21,109 nt of DNA from Phycisphaerales bacterium (lineage in GTDB: Bacteria > Planctomycetota > Phycisphaerae > SM23-33). Position numbers and translations under genes: made by a program. Positions 7,968-15,197 of this stretch are shown here, in pieces. The notes below the pieces were generated by a model. That model was not told where the DNA came from and searched no databases. It saw only the letters and a program-made list of their open reading frames with translations. The stretch's first letter is position 1; every line of letters starts with the position of its first letter. The stretch is taken from NCBI GenBank assembly GCA_003153915.1, contig PMBX01000176.1, positions 1 through 21,109 of the forward strand, written 5' to 3'.

Positions 7968-8936
7968 ATGTCGCGATGGTTCATCGGGATCGACCTGGGC
8001 GGAACCTTCATCAAGTTCGGTCTGTTGGACCGGGACTTCCACCCCGCGGGCACGATGCAGCTTCCCGTTCCATCCGGCGGGGGGCCTTGCGGCCTGGTGG
8101 ATCAGATGGCCGAAGGCGTCGGGCAGTTGATGGCCAAACATGGGCTGGGCAGGAAGGATATTGCTGGCGTGGGCATTGGCAGCCCCGGACCCATCAATAT
8201 CGAGCAGGGCATCATTATCGACGCGCCCAATATCCCCGGCATGAAAAACTTCCCGTTGCGAGACGCAGTCGCCTCGAAACTGGACCTTCCGGCAGTGCTG
8301 GAAAATGACGCCAACGCCGCCGCCTACGGTGAGTACATCGCCGGGGCTGGACAAGGCAGCCGCATCATGGTGATGCTGACCCTCGGTACCGGCGTGGGCA
8401 GCGGGATCATCATCGACGGGCGGATCCTACACGGCGCCCACGGCATCGGTGGAGAACTGGGCCACATGATTATCGTCCCCGACGGCGAACCATGCGGCTG
8501 CGGGCAGAAGGGCTGCCTGGAGCGATATTGCTCGGCGACGTATCTAGCGCTGCTGGCGACGCGAAGAATACAGGCCGGCGCGGCGAGCCTCTTGGCCGAA
8601 GCGGTCGAGCACGGCCAAGATATCGACGCTCGGATGGTCAACGACGCGCGCAAGGCCGGCGACGTGCTGGCTGGGGAGGTCTGGGACGCCGCCGCGCGCC
8701 ACCTGGCGATCGGCTGCGTCAACGTCTGCCGCATCTTCGATCCCGATATTATCGTCCTATCAGGTGGACTGACGCGGGCGGGGGACGCCTTGATGCTGCC
8801 GCTGGAGGCGCACTTCCGCCGGCAACACTGGAAGCTGACGGACATCCGCACTCGCTTGGCCATCGCCTCCCTGGGCGCCGACGCCGGCGCAATTGGCGCC
8901 GCGGGCGTGGCGTGGCGGGCCTCCCGCCAAGATTGA
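7968..8936 (+). CDS. ROK-family sugar kinase (glucokinase-like)
   Basis: This 322-residue cytoplasmic kinase shows the full ROK pattern. The ATP phosphate-binding motif GIDLGGTFIKFG is at 7-18. The catalytic aspartate is in 'ENDANAAAYGEY' (D114). The sugar/metal motif is GGELGHM at 161-167, with the zinc cluster CGCGQKGCLE at 176-185. These features fit ATP-dependent glucokinase-like ROK enzymes; N-acetylmannosamine or fructose specificity cannot be excluded. No N-terminal HTH is present, so it is an enzyme and not an XylR/NagC-type repressor. The ATG at 7968 has GAGG 8 nt upstream. It begins 4 bp after yidC and probably shares its transcript. Confidence 0.92.
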   Translation: MSRWFIGIDLGGTFIKFGLLDRDFHPAGTMQLPVPSGGGPCGLVDQMAEGVGQLMAKHGLGRKDIAGVGIGSPGPINIEQGIIIDAPNIPGMKNFPLRDAVASKLDLPAVLENDANAAAYGEYIAGAGQGSRIMVMLTLGTGVGSGIIIDGRILHGAHGIGGELGHMIIVPDGEPCGCGQKGCLERYCSATYLALLATRRIQAGAASLLAEAVEHGQDIDARMVNDARKAGDVLAGEVWDAAARHLAIGCVNVCRIFDPDIIVLSGGLTRAGDALMLPLEAHFRRQHWKLTDIRTRLAIASLGADAGAIGAAGVAWRASRQD

Positions 8937-8973
8937 TCCCTCCCATCCCAAACCATTCCTGGCTTTATCCCGA

Positions 8974-8999
8974 TATGATAACATGCCGCCTTTGGCGGC
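8974..8999 (+). promoter_or_regulatory. Possible trpE promoter -10 and operator/leader hairpin
   Basis: A TATGAT (8974-8979) resembles a -10 box but no good -35 lies 16-18 bp upstream. It is followed by a perfect 6-bp inverted repeat GCCGCC-TTT-GGCGGC (8985-8999), placed about where transcription would begin and 8 nt before the trpE ribosome site. No T-run follows, so it is not a typical terminator. No Trp-rich leader peptide was found. Confidence 0.3.
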
Positions 9000-9018
9000 C
9001 CGGATTCAGGATTTCACC

Positions 9019-10527
9019 ATGAAACATTACTATCCCAACTTTGAGGACTTCCGCCGGCTTACCGAGCAGGGCAACACGATTCCCGTTTATCGCCAGCTCC
9101 TGGCCGACTCGTTGACGCCGGTGATGGCCTTCCGGCGCCTGGCGCAGCCTGCGGGTTTCGCGGCGTCCAAGAACGCCTTCCTGCTGGAGAGCGTCGTGGG
9201 CGGCGAGCGAGTCGCGAGATTCTCCTTTGTCGCCGCCGACCCGGAGGCGACCTTCACCGCGCGGGGCAACGAGGTCCGCACACGACAAATCGGCCAGGCC
9301 GAGCAGGTAATCGGCAGTGCCGATCCGCTGGCGGAACTGGCCAAGATGATCTCCCCCTACCGCGCGGTGCACGTGGAAGGCTTGCCGCGGTTTTCCGGCG
9401 GGGTGGTGGGCTATGCCGCCTATGACATGGTCCGCTACTACGAGAAACTCGCCAATCCTCCCCCCGACGACCGCGGCCTGGCGGATCTTTCCTTCGGCCT
9501 TTATCGCACGATGGTGCTCTTTGATCACGTCACCAAGACCATCAAGGTGGTCTCCAACGCCCACGTCAGCGACGACCCAGGCCGCGCCTACGACCAGGCC
9601 ACGACGGCAATCGAACGGGCGATCCAGCGTTTGCAGGAAGGCGGTGGAGAACCGGTGGCCGAGATCAATTTGGTCGGCCTGCCGCAGAAGGCCTTCCAGA
9701 GCAACTTCACCCGCGAGCAATACATGCGGGTGGTGGAAGCCTGCAAAGAATATATCCGCGCCGGGGACATCTTCCAGGTTGTGCCTTCGCAGCGCTTGGC
9801 GGTGCAGACCACGGCTAAGCCGTTTGACATTTATCGGGCGCTGCGCGTGGTGAATCCCTCGCCGTTCATGTTCCTGCTGGTCACACCCGACGTGACGCTG
9901 GTGGGAAGTTCCCCCGAAATCCTCTGTCGCGTGGAGGACGGGGTTGTGACCAACCGGCCGCTGGCGGGCACGCGGCGGCGCGGGGCCGACGACGCCGAGG
10001 ACAAGGCCATGGAGACAGAACTGTTGGCCGATCCCAAGGAGCGGGCTGAGCATATCATGCTGGTGGACCTGGCCAGAAACGACGTGGGGCGCGTGGCGGA
10101 ACCCAAGAGCATCGAGCTGTCCGACGTGATGTCCGTCGAGCGCTACAGCCACGTGATGCACATCGTCTCGGAGGTGCGGGGCCGCCTGGCGGGTGGCATG
10201 ACCGCCTTCGACGCCCTGCGGGCGGCGCTGCCGGTGGGGACTGTCAGCGGCGCGCCCAAGATTCGCGCCATGGAGATCATCGACCAGTTCGAGCCGACCC
10301 GCCGAGGCCCTTACGCCGGCGCGGTGGGCTACGTGGACTTCTCCGGCAACATGGATACCTGCATCGCCCTGCGGACGATGGTCATCTGCGGGGGAAAGGT
10401 CTATCTCCAGGCCGGCGGGGGAATCGTCGCCGACTCAGTGCCCGCCGAGGAATACCAGGAGACCATCAACAAGGCCAAGGCACTGCTGCGGGCCATCGAG
10501 GTCGCCGAGGGCGGAATCTCCCAATAG
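9019..10527 (+). CDS. trpE: TrpE, anthranilate synthase component I
   Basis: This 502-residue enzyme converts chorismate to anthranilate, the first step of tryptophan synthesis, using ammonia from a glutaminase partner (TrpG). The N-terminal domain carries the LLES element (55-58) that forms the tryptophan feedback site, arguing for TrpE over PabB. The chorismate-binding domain shows 'GSSPEILCRVEDGVVTNRPLAGTRRRG', 'ERAEHIMLVDLARND', 'LPVGTVSGAPKIRAMEIID' and the terminal 'QAGGGIVADSVPAEEYQET' blocks, all expected for an active enzyme. The ATG at 9019 has AGGA at 7 nt spacing. An in-frame ATG at 8983 lacks a ribosome site. No trpG follows; the next gene, lexA, is convergent, so TrpG must be encoded elsewhere. 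Confidence 0.95.
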   Translation: MKHYYPNFEDFRRLTEQGNTIPVYRQLLADSLTPVMAFRRLAQPAGFAASKNAFLLESVVGGERVARFSFVAADPEATFTARGNEVRTRQIGQAEQVIGSADPLAELAKMISPYRAVHVEGLPRFSGGVVGYAAYDMVRYYEKLANPPPDDRGLADLSFGLYRTMVLFDHVTKTIKVVSNAHVSDDPGRAYDQATTAIERAIQRLQEGGGEPVAEINLVGLPQKAFQSNFTREQYMRVVEACKEYIRAGDIFQVVPSQRLAVQTTAKPFDIYRALRVVNPSPFMFLLVTPDVTLVGSSPEILCRVEDGVVTNRPLAGTRRRGADDAEDKAMETELLADPKERAEHIMLVDLARNDVGRVAEPKSIELSDVMSVERYSHVMHIVSEVRGRLAGGMTAFDALRAALPVGTVSGAPKIRAMEIIDQFEPTRRGPYAGAVGYVDFSGNMDTCIALRTMVICGGKVYLQAGGGIVADSVPAEEYQETINKAKALLRAIEVAEGGISQ

Positions 10528-10600
10528 GACGTTGCAAGACCGAACAACACCGTCAGAGCCGGTCGGCCCTTGTGAAGCGGATGGTTTCTGGAAGGCGGCC

Positions 10601-11212
10601 CTAAAGTTTTCGGACAACGCCCACGACGATACCCTGGACGTTGACGTCGCGGGCGTAGATGGGTTTGAAGTCGGGGTTGGCCGGCTGAAGACGGATTCTG
10701 CCGCGCTCGCGGTAGAATTTCTTCAGTGTCGCCAGGCCGTCTTCCAGCAGGGCCACCACGGTGTCGCCGTTGCGCGGTTCTCCGCCGCGGCGACAAATGA
10801 CGTAGTCACCGTCGCGGATCTGCTCGTCGATCATGCTTTGGCCGGCCACTTGTAGGGCGAAAGTCTCCCCCGGCGCCGCCAGTAGTTCCTCCAGGTCGAT
10901 GACCTGACGATCCTCGACGGCCTCAATGGGCTTTCCCGCAGCCACCCGCCCCGCTAGCGGCAGGCGAGTGGGGCGCTCGTCCTCGAAGCGGAACTCAGGC
11001 GACAGTCGCAAAGAGCGGGCCTTGTGCCTGGCCCCGCGGATCAGCAGGCCTTTTCTTTCCAATGCTGCGACGTGTTCGAAAACGGTGACCTTGGTAAGGT
11101 GCAATTGGTCGCCGAGTTCCTGCATCGTCGGGGAATAACCGTAACGGGTGCGATAATCCCGCACCAACCGTAAAACCTCCAGTTGCCGCGGCGTCACCGT
11201 CTGCTCGACCAT
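10601..11212 (-). CDS. lexA: LexA, SOS-response repressor
   Basis: This 203-residue repressor silences DNA-damage genes and cleaves itself when stimulated by RecA filaments. The winged helix occupies about residues 1-70. The cleavage bond is A92-G93 in 'GRVAAGKP'. The S24-type peptidase has its serine at S126 (GQSM) and general-base lysine at about K164 ('ATLKKF'). The recognition helix 'LTKVTVFEHVAALERKG' (40-55) differs from both the E. coli and the B. subtilis types, so the operator is expected to differ too. The ATG at 11212 follows AAAGGAG at 7 nt spacing. The longer open frame to 11260 has no such support. No close promoter was recognised; the best candidate lies about 460 bp upstream. 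It is convergent with trpE, separated by 73 bp. Confidence 0.95.
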   Translation of the reverse strand: MVEQTVTPRQLEVLRLVRDYRTRYGYSPTMQELGDQLHLTKVTVFEHVAALERKGLLIRGARHKARSLRLSPEFRFEDERPTRLPLAGRVAAGKPIEAVEDRQVIDLEELLAAPGETFALQVAGQSMIDEQIRDGDYVICRRGGEPRNGDTVVALLEDGLATLKKFYRERGRIRLQPANPDFKPIYARDVNVQGIVVGVVRKL

Positions 11213-11676
11213 GTTCGCTCTCCTTTGTCGCCGGCCTCCACAACCTTTCGGTAATGGCAAAATGCCTCAGTATCGCGTCGATAGTCCTGTATCGGCGGCC
11301 GGTATTCGACATCCCCGCGCCGATGGATTCGCCACGCTGGTCCGGGAACGGAAGCGGCCGGGCGGTCTTTTGCCAACGCCACGTCGCCAATACGCTCCGG
11401 CGATTGGGAGCGATTTGTATTCCAGGCCAAGACGATAGGTGCAAAGGTCCAATGCACACCAGCGGCAATGCAGTATCGGATGGAACAATCTCCATCTCCA
11501 CCGACGAATCAGCGGGGCCTGAAATCGCCTCAGACGACATCGGCCAGGCGCGAACATAGGGACCGCCGGGACCGAACTGGCACAACGGCAGGTAATTTGT
11601 CATTGTCTCGCCGCCTTTGCACTTCACTGATCCTGCCGCATCATGGCAGCCGCCGACGCGCGGCGGCCACGGTGGC
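11213..11676 (-). other. Long region upstream of lexA with a doubtful minus-strand ORF
   Basis: No gene is clearly supported here. The best candidate is a minus-strand frame starting at ATG 11603 (MTNYLPLCQFGPGG...), with AAAGG/GGCGAG upstream, which stays open to 10995 and so would overlap lexA by about 220 bp in another frame. Roughly 65 of its first 100 codons end in G or C, less biased than the neighbours appear to be, and I recognise no family. It could be a short coding leader, a decayed gene, or simply an untranslated lexA leader. An antisense frame at 11254-11559 is equally unsupported. Confidence 0.3.
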
Positions 11677-11705
11677 ATGGTAGCCTAACATCGACCTAAC
11701 GTCAA
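11677..11705 (-). promoter_or_regulatory. Sigma-70-like promoter reading toward lexA
   Basis: On the minus strand, TTGACG (plus 11700-11705) and TACCAT (plus 11677-11682) are separated by 17 bp. Transcription would begin near 11670. This would give a 67-nt leader to the doubtful frame at 11603, or about 460 nt to lexA. The spacer is filled by the GTTAGG direct repeat. Confidence 0.5.
11684..11700 (-). repeat. GTTAGG direct repeat in promoter spacer, candidate operator
   Basis: The minus strand reads GTTAGG-tcgat-GTTAGG, a period of 11 bp (one helical turn), lying exactly between the -35 and -10 boxes. A further CGTTAG in the opposite orientation is at 11712-11717. The GTTA-N7-GTTA geometry parallels the GTTC-N7-GTTC boxes of alphaproteobacterial LexA, so autoregulation by LexA is a reasonable inference, untested. 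Confidence 0.4.
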
Positions 11706-12005
11706 GGGATCCGTTAGCCTTTTTTTAGGTATTTCATCCGGCATCTTGGACCAGGACGCTACGGACTAAAGCTTCCGGGTGGAAGCCACAACTAATCGAC
11801 TTTCGCGGATCCACTGGGCCTACAGATAGCACATACCCCTATCGGCGATGGAGCGAACCATTCTTGAGACCAACCCCTAAGTCTGGGTGGATACAGGAAA
11901 TGATACGGCATAGCCGCTGATCGGCCATGCCGTATACTGCGCCACTCTCCCTTTCATCCGCGGGAGCGGCTGAGGGGAGGGTCTCCAAGGTTCATTACTG
12001 GGACG
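11706..12005. other. Intergenic region with small hairpins
   Basis: No gene is seen. Contents are: CTAACG/CGTTAG (11697-11717) followed by seven T, which on the plus strand resembles a weak terminator but has no plus-strand gene before it; a hairpin GCTTCC-GGGT-GGAAGC at 11771-11786; and the large hairpin at 11903-11935 listed separately. Confidence 0.4.
11903..11935 (-). terminator. Strong 33-base hairpin downstream of the coiled-coil gene
   Basis: Arms ATACGGCAT and ATGCCGTAT enclose GCCG/CGGC with one A-C mismatch and the loop CTGAT. The structure lies 70 bp beyond the stop of the minus-strand small gene, so it may end or protect that transcript. The lack of a T-run after it makes an intrinsic terminator uncertain. 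Confidence 0.4.
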
Positions 12006-12284
12006 TTATTGCCACTTGGGCGGATTGCCTTCGTCTTCGCCAGGCTCCTGGCGGTTGCGCGTCTCCAGCATTCGGCGGAGGTATCCGTTCTCTCGCCGCG
12101 TCGCTTCAAGATCAAAAAGCAGATACTTCACCTGCATACGCAGGTGATCCAGGGATTCTTCCAGCGAATGGGCAGTCTTGGTCACGGGTGACGGACTGGC
12201 CTCTTCCGGCGTGCCCTTGGGCCGGGCCAGGATCATCGTTTCGTCAAGCTCGTCCAGCCGTTTCTTGATGGCCGCCTCATTCAT
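12006..12284 (-). CDS. Small coiled-coil protein of unknown function
   Basis: This 92-residue, highly charged protein has no signal or membrane segment. A helical stretch at about 2-18 (KKRLDELDE) is followed by a Pro/Ser-rich linker and then a predicted coiled coil at about 38-77 ('SLEESLDHLRMQVKYLLFDLEATRRENGYLRRML'), with hydrophobics at heptad-like spacing. I recognise no family; a structural or adaptor role would be a guess. The ATG at 12284 follows GGGAG at 8 nt spacing, preferred over a GTG at 12299 that lies inside that ribosome site. Two -10-like boxes lie upstream. It is monocistronic and divergent from maf across an AT-richer gap. Confidence 0.7.
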   Translation of the reverse strand: MNEAAIKKRLDELDETMILARPKGTPEEASPSPVTKTAHSLEESLDHLRMQVKYLLFDLEATRRENGYLRRMLETRNRQEPGEDEGNPPKWQ

Positions 12285-12315
12285 GGCAGCTTCTCCCACT
12301 AATTACGAATAACGG

Positions 12316-12352
12316 ATTGTACCCGGATCGGGATGCTTCCATCCAAATTATA
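12316..12352 (-). promoter_or_regulatory. Candidate -10 boxes for the coiled-coil gene
   Basis: On the minus strand there is a perfect TATAAT (plus 12347-12352) and a TACAAT (plus 12316-12321), the latter with TTGGAT 19 bp before it. Neither has a good -35 at the best distance. Starts would fall about 55 or 25 nt before the ATG. Confidence 0.35.
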
Positions 12353-12786
12353 GGCAATGCCGGTGCCACTAAGCAGTGATAAAAAATACGTTCGTTATCC
12401 TTCTACAAGACTATGTATAATAAGACGTTGCGAGAGTTCGCCGCCCGAGTTTAAACTTGGAAAAGTGTCCGGCCTGTTCCTACATGTTGCCATTTATCAT
12501 CACAACAATTCACATGGTTGCCCTTTTTGTAAAAAGGACTTGTGAATCGAAGGCAATTATGAAAAAAGGCGGCGTTGTTATATATCAACACGTTTCATTG
12601 CGTCAACACAACTAAGTCCCACCCAAGGCTGTGGCCTTGGCCAAATACTTCATTTTGAGTAACCGTCTCGATATTATTGGGCCTGGTGGCAATTCACTGG
12701 CAATCGTCGGCGTTCTTAGGTAAACATGGGTCGCTTTTGCCAGGGGCATGTCGATTTAGTGTTTCCGTAGATAAAATGGATTGAAC
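12353..12786. other. AT-richer intergenic island upstream of maf
   Basis: About 430 bp visibly richer in A and T than the surrounding genes. It holds a plus-strand TATAAT (12416-12421), a palindrome CCTTTTT-GT-AAAAAGG (12522-12537), repeated TCAACAC around 12585-12607, and a perfect hairpin CCAAGGC-TGTG-GCCTTGG (12623-12640). A 62-codon plus-strand frame at 12357-12545 shows no family features. It may carry the maf promoter, a small RNA, or remnants of inserted DNA; nothing decides among these. Confidence 0.4.
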
Positions 12787-13395
12787 ATGGCAGACCCACA
12801 ACAACCTCCATTGATACTTGCCTCGGCCTCCCCCCGCCGCATGGAATTGCTGCGCGAGGCGGGCATGGTTTTTGAGGTGGTCGTCCCGACCATTCCAGAA
12901 CCCGATGAGGTGACCAACCGCCTTTCCCCCACCCAACAGGCCGAGGCCCTGGCGTATTTCAAGGCCAAGACGATCCGGGATCTTCGCCCCGATGCATTAG
13001 TACTTGGCGCCGATACCATCGTGGCCCTGGGTGGAAGGATCCTCGGTAAGCCCGCCGACATCGACGACGCGCGGCGGATGCTTTCGAGTCTGGCCGGCAC
13101 GCGCCACGCAGTCATCACCGGCGTGGCCCTCATCGCCCCCGACGGCGAGCGTCTCATCGCCTCCGACGTTACCTTCGTGACCATGCGGAAGATCACGCCT
13201 GACGAACTGGAGGCATATCTGGCCTCCGGCGAATGGTCAGGAAAGGCCGGGGCGTATGCCATCCAGGAGACGGCAGACCGATTCGTCCAGAATATCGAGG
13301 GCAGCTTCTCCAACATTGTCGGCTTGCCCCTGGAACTGGTGGGACGGATGCTCGCGGAGATCCGCCACCGTCCAGCCGGTCGGAGGATACCCTGA
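12787..13395 (+). CDS. maf: Maf-family nucleotide pyrophosphatase
   Basis: This 202-residue protein is a Maf/YhdE-type house-cleaning enzyme that hydrolyses (d)NTPs such as dTTP, UTP or modified nucleotides to monophosphates. The N-terminal SASPRR (13-18) binds the phosphates, 'GADTIVALGGRILGKP' holds the catalytic aspartate D76, and the C-terminal 'GAYAIQETADRFVQNIEGSFSNIVGLPL' pattern matches the YhdE subgroup. The ATG at 12787 has only a weak GGA upstream; an in-frame TTG at 12781 is an alternative. The stop overlaps the ATG of the DUF192 gene (TGATG), implying translational coupling. Confidence 0.92.
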   Translation: MADPQQPPLILASASPRRMELLREAGMVFEVVVPTIPEPDEVTNRLSPTQQAEALAYFKAKTIRDLRPDALVLGADTIVALGGRILGKPADIDDARRMLSSLAGTRHAVITGVALIAPDGERLIASDVTFVTMRKITPDELEAYLASGEWSGKAGAYAIQETADRFVQNIEGSFSNIVGLPLELVGRMLAEIRHRPAGRRIP

Positions 13396-13868
13396 TGCGA
13401 GCTAATCGCCACTTGTGGGCTTGTCTGTTGGTTACGTGTGCGGCAGCGACCATGGCAGGTCTGGGATGCAGGGACCGCCGGCCGGTGCCCCCCGGGGTCA
13501 CGATCAATGGAAAGACCTGGTTCGTGGACCTGGCGACGACTCCGGATCGCCAGTTTGTGGGCCTGTCCGGGCGGGATCACCTAGCCGACAACGAAGGCAT
13601 GTTGTTCATCTTCCCGCGCGCGGAGGTGCTTGACTTCTGCATGCGCGGCTGTGTCATCTCGTTGGATGTCGCCTTCATCGGCGAGGACATGCGCGTGGTG
13701 AAGACCCACACGATGCCGGAGGAGTCTGACCACATCGGTAAAGTCCTTTACAGCTCGGATGTCCCAGCGCGCTGGGCCCTGGAAGTCCCCGCCGGGTCGC
13801 TGGCGCGAGCGGGGGTCAAGGTTGGCGATCCCGTGACATTCTCCCGCGACGTTCCCTCGGGTAGATAA
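13395..13868 (+). CDS. DUF192-family exported lipoprotein
   Basis: This 157-residue protein has an N-terminal signal sequence ending in a lipobox-like GLGC (C25), with Gly instead of Leu at -3, so lipidation is likely but not certain. The rest is one DUF192 domain: 'VDLATTPDRQFVGLSGRDHLADNEGMLFIF' in pattern, then 'FCMRGCVISLDVAFI' (usually FWMkNtlipLDiiFi), and 'ALEVPAGSLARAGVKVGD' at the end. The molecular function of DUF192 is not established. The ATG overlaps the maf stop by one base, with GGAGG 8 nt upstream. Confidence 0.87.
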   Translation: MRANRHLWACLLVTCAAATMAGLGCRDRRPVPPGVTINGKTWFVDLATTPDRQFVGLSGRDHLADNEGMLFIFPRAEVLDFCMRGCVISLDVAFIGEDMRVVKTHTMPEESDHIGKVLYSSDVPARWALEVPAGSLARAGVKVGDPVTFSRDVPSGR

Positions 13869-13935
13869 AGCCCGCCCTTGCCCGCGACGATAAGCCATGG
13901 GGTTGTCTGACGCCTCACGGATACCGGCGGGCCTA

Positions 13936-15117
13936 ATGACCCTAGTGACAAAGTCCAAGCTGCCTTGGCTGGCGGTCCGCACGCCGCCGGCCAACCTCCG
14001 CCAAGCTGCGGGCGAGCAGTGGGAGCTTGCCCCCTGCGATCCATTGGTGCCACTGAAGCAGCACTTTTGCGACGGTGGCGTGGCGGTCCTGCACGCAAGT
14101 GGTCCCTTGGCCGATCCGGTTTGCCTGGCTGCGGTGCTTGAGGACCTTCAGCGATCCTCCGCCGTGGCGGTTATCCTGGTAACTGCCGGGTCCGAAGCGG
14201 CGGCGGAGCTATCGGGGCGCAACGGCCAATTCCTCTGCCTCGACGACAACGCATCGCCGGCAGAGTTGAGAGCAACTATCTCCGCCGCCGCATCGCTCCA
14301 ACCAGCCATCAGACAACTGCGAGCGGAGCTTGACTCCGCCCGCCAGGCCACCCAACCCTCCAGCGAAAAGGCCGAGGCCCTCGATCAGGAGCTGCGACTG
14401 GCCTCGCGATTGCAGCGAGATTTTCTGCCGCGACGCCTGCCGGAAGTCGGCGCGGTGCGTTTCGCCGTGTTGTACCGCCCCGCCGAATGGGTCGGCGGCG
14501 ACATCTACGATGTGGCCCGCCTGGACGAGACCCATGTGGGTTTTTATGTCGCCGATGCTGTCGGCCACGGCCTGCCCGCGGCGCTGTTGACGATGTTCAT
14601 CAAGAAAGCCTTTCAGACCAAGCGAATCATCGGCAACACCTACCAGATCGTCACGCCGGAATCGGCGCTGGGCGAACTCAACACCGATATCTTCGATCAG
14701 CAACTCAGCGGCAGCCCGTTCTGCACAGCCGTCTATGCCGTCATCGATACCGCATCGCTGATTCTGACCTTCGCCCGCGCCGGACACCCCGAACCGGTCC
14801 TGATCCGCCCCGACGGAACCTGCCAGACGCTGCCAAGCCGGGGAACGCTGCTGGGCGTGTTCCCCGATGAAACCTTCCCGCCCCAACAGCAACAACTAAA
14901 CCCCGGAGACAGGCTGGTGCTCTACAGCGACGGCGTCGAGCCACTGCTGCAATGCGAGGATCGCCATGTTCGAGAACCAGCCGATCTGTTCGCCTCATGG
15001 GCCGGACGAGGGAGGGAGGAAATCCTGCTGGGTCTCAACGAGCAACTCGACGCCGCCCCGGCCGAATCCCGTCAGGCCGACGATATCACCGTCCTGATCA
15101 TGGACATCCAACGATAG
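13936..15117 (+). CDS. SpoIIE/RsbU-type PP2C serine phosphatase with receiver-like N-terminus
   Basis: This protein of about 393 residues belongs to the SpoIIE/RsbU class of PP2C phosphatases, which usually dephosphorylate anti-anti-sigma factors. Residues 1 to about 120 look like a degenerate receiver-type alpha/beta domain ('VAVILVTAGSEAAAEL') with no obvious phospho-acceptor aspartate. A helical linker (about 125-165) precedes the phosphatase domain, which shows 'LASRLQRDFLPRRLP', GGDIYD (near 186), 'VADAVGHGLPAALL' (near 204), 'YSDGVE' and 'ADDITVLIM', the acidic metal-binding positions of the family. The frame is also open from ATG 13897; neither start has a clear ribosome site, and I prefer 13936 by similarity of its opening to the conserved domain. 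No anti-sigma or STAS partner is adjacent. Confidence 0.85.
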   Translation: MTLVTKSKLPWLAVRTPPANLRQAAGEQWELAPCDPLVPLKQHFCDGGVAVLHASGPLADPVCLAAVLEDLQRSSAVAVILVTAGSEAAAELSGRNGQFLCLDDNASPAELRATISAAASLQPAIRQLRAELDSARQATQPSSEKAEALDQELRLASRLQRDFLPRRLPEVGAVRFAVLYRPAEWVGGDIYDVARLDETHVGFYVADAVGHGLPAALLTMFIKKAFQTKRIIGNTYQIVTPESALGELNTDIFDQQLSGSPFCTAVYAVIDTASLILTFARAGHPEPVLIRPDGTCQTLPSRGTLLGVFPDETFPPQQQQLNPGDRLVLYSDGVEPLLQCEDRHVREPADLFASWAGRGREEILLGLNEQLDAAPAESRQADDITVLIMDIQR

Positions 15118-15197
15118 CCACGCCCCTTTCAATCTTCCCGCCCTTTGCGTAACATCGCGCCGGTCGCCTTGGCCCCATGCTGGGAGATTTTCGCTCC

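Noticed and set aside
8983..9018. Upstream in-frame ATG for trpE
   Set aside because: No ribosome site, and it lies inside the hairpin; ATG 9019 has AGGA at good spacing.
8965..10161. Minus-strand open frame of 398 codons
   Set aside because: It is antisense to trpE and rich in His/Gly/Arg as expected of a shadow frame.
11207..11218. CGACCATGTTCG at the lexA start, resembling a Gram-positive LexA box
   Set aside because: Spacing and half-sites do not fit CGAAC-N4-GTTCG, and it overlaps the start codon.
11254..11559. Plus-strand frame of 101 codons upstream of lexA
   Set aside because: No ribosome site or recognisable features; equally open on the other strand.
12357..12545. Plus-strand frame of 62 codons in the AT-richer island, ending CPFCKKDL
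   Set aside because: A single CxxC and weak AGG are not enough; no family recognised.
14209..14895. Minus-strand open frame of 228 codons
   Set aside because: It is antisense to the PP2C phosphatase gene.
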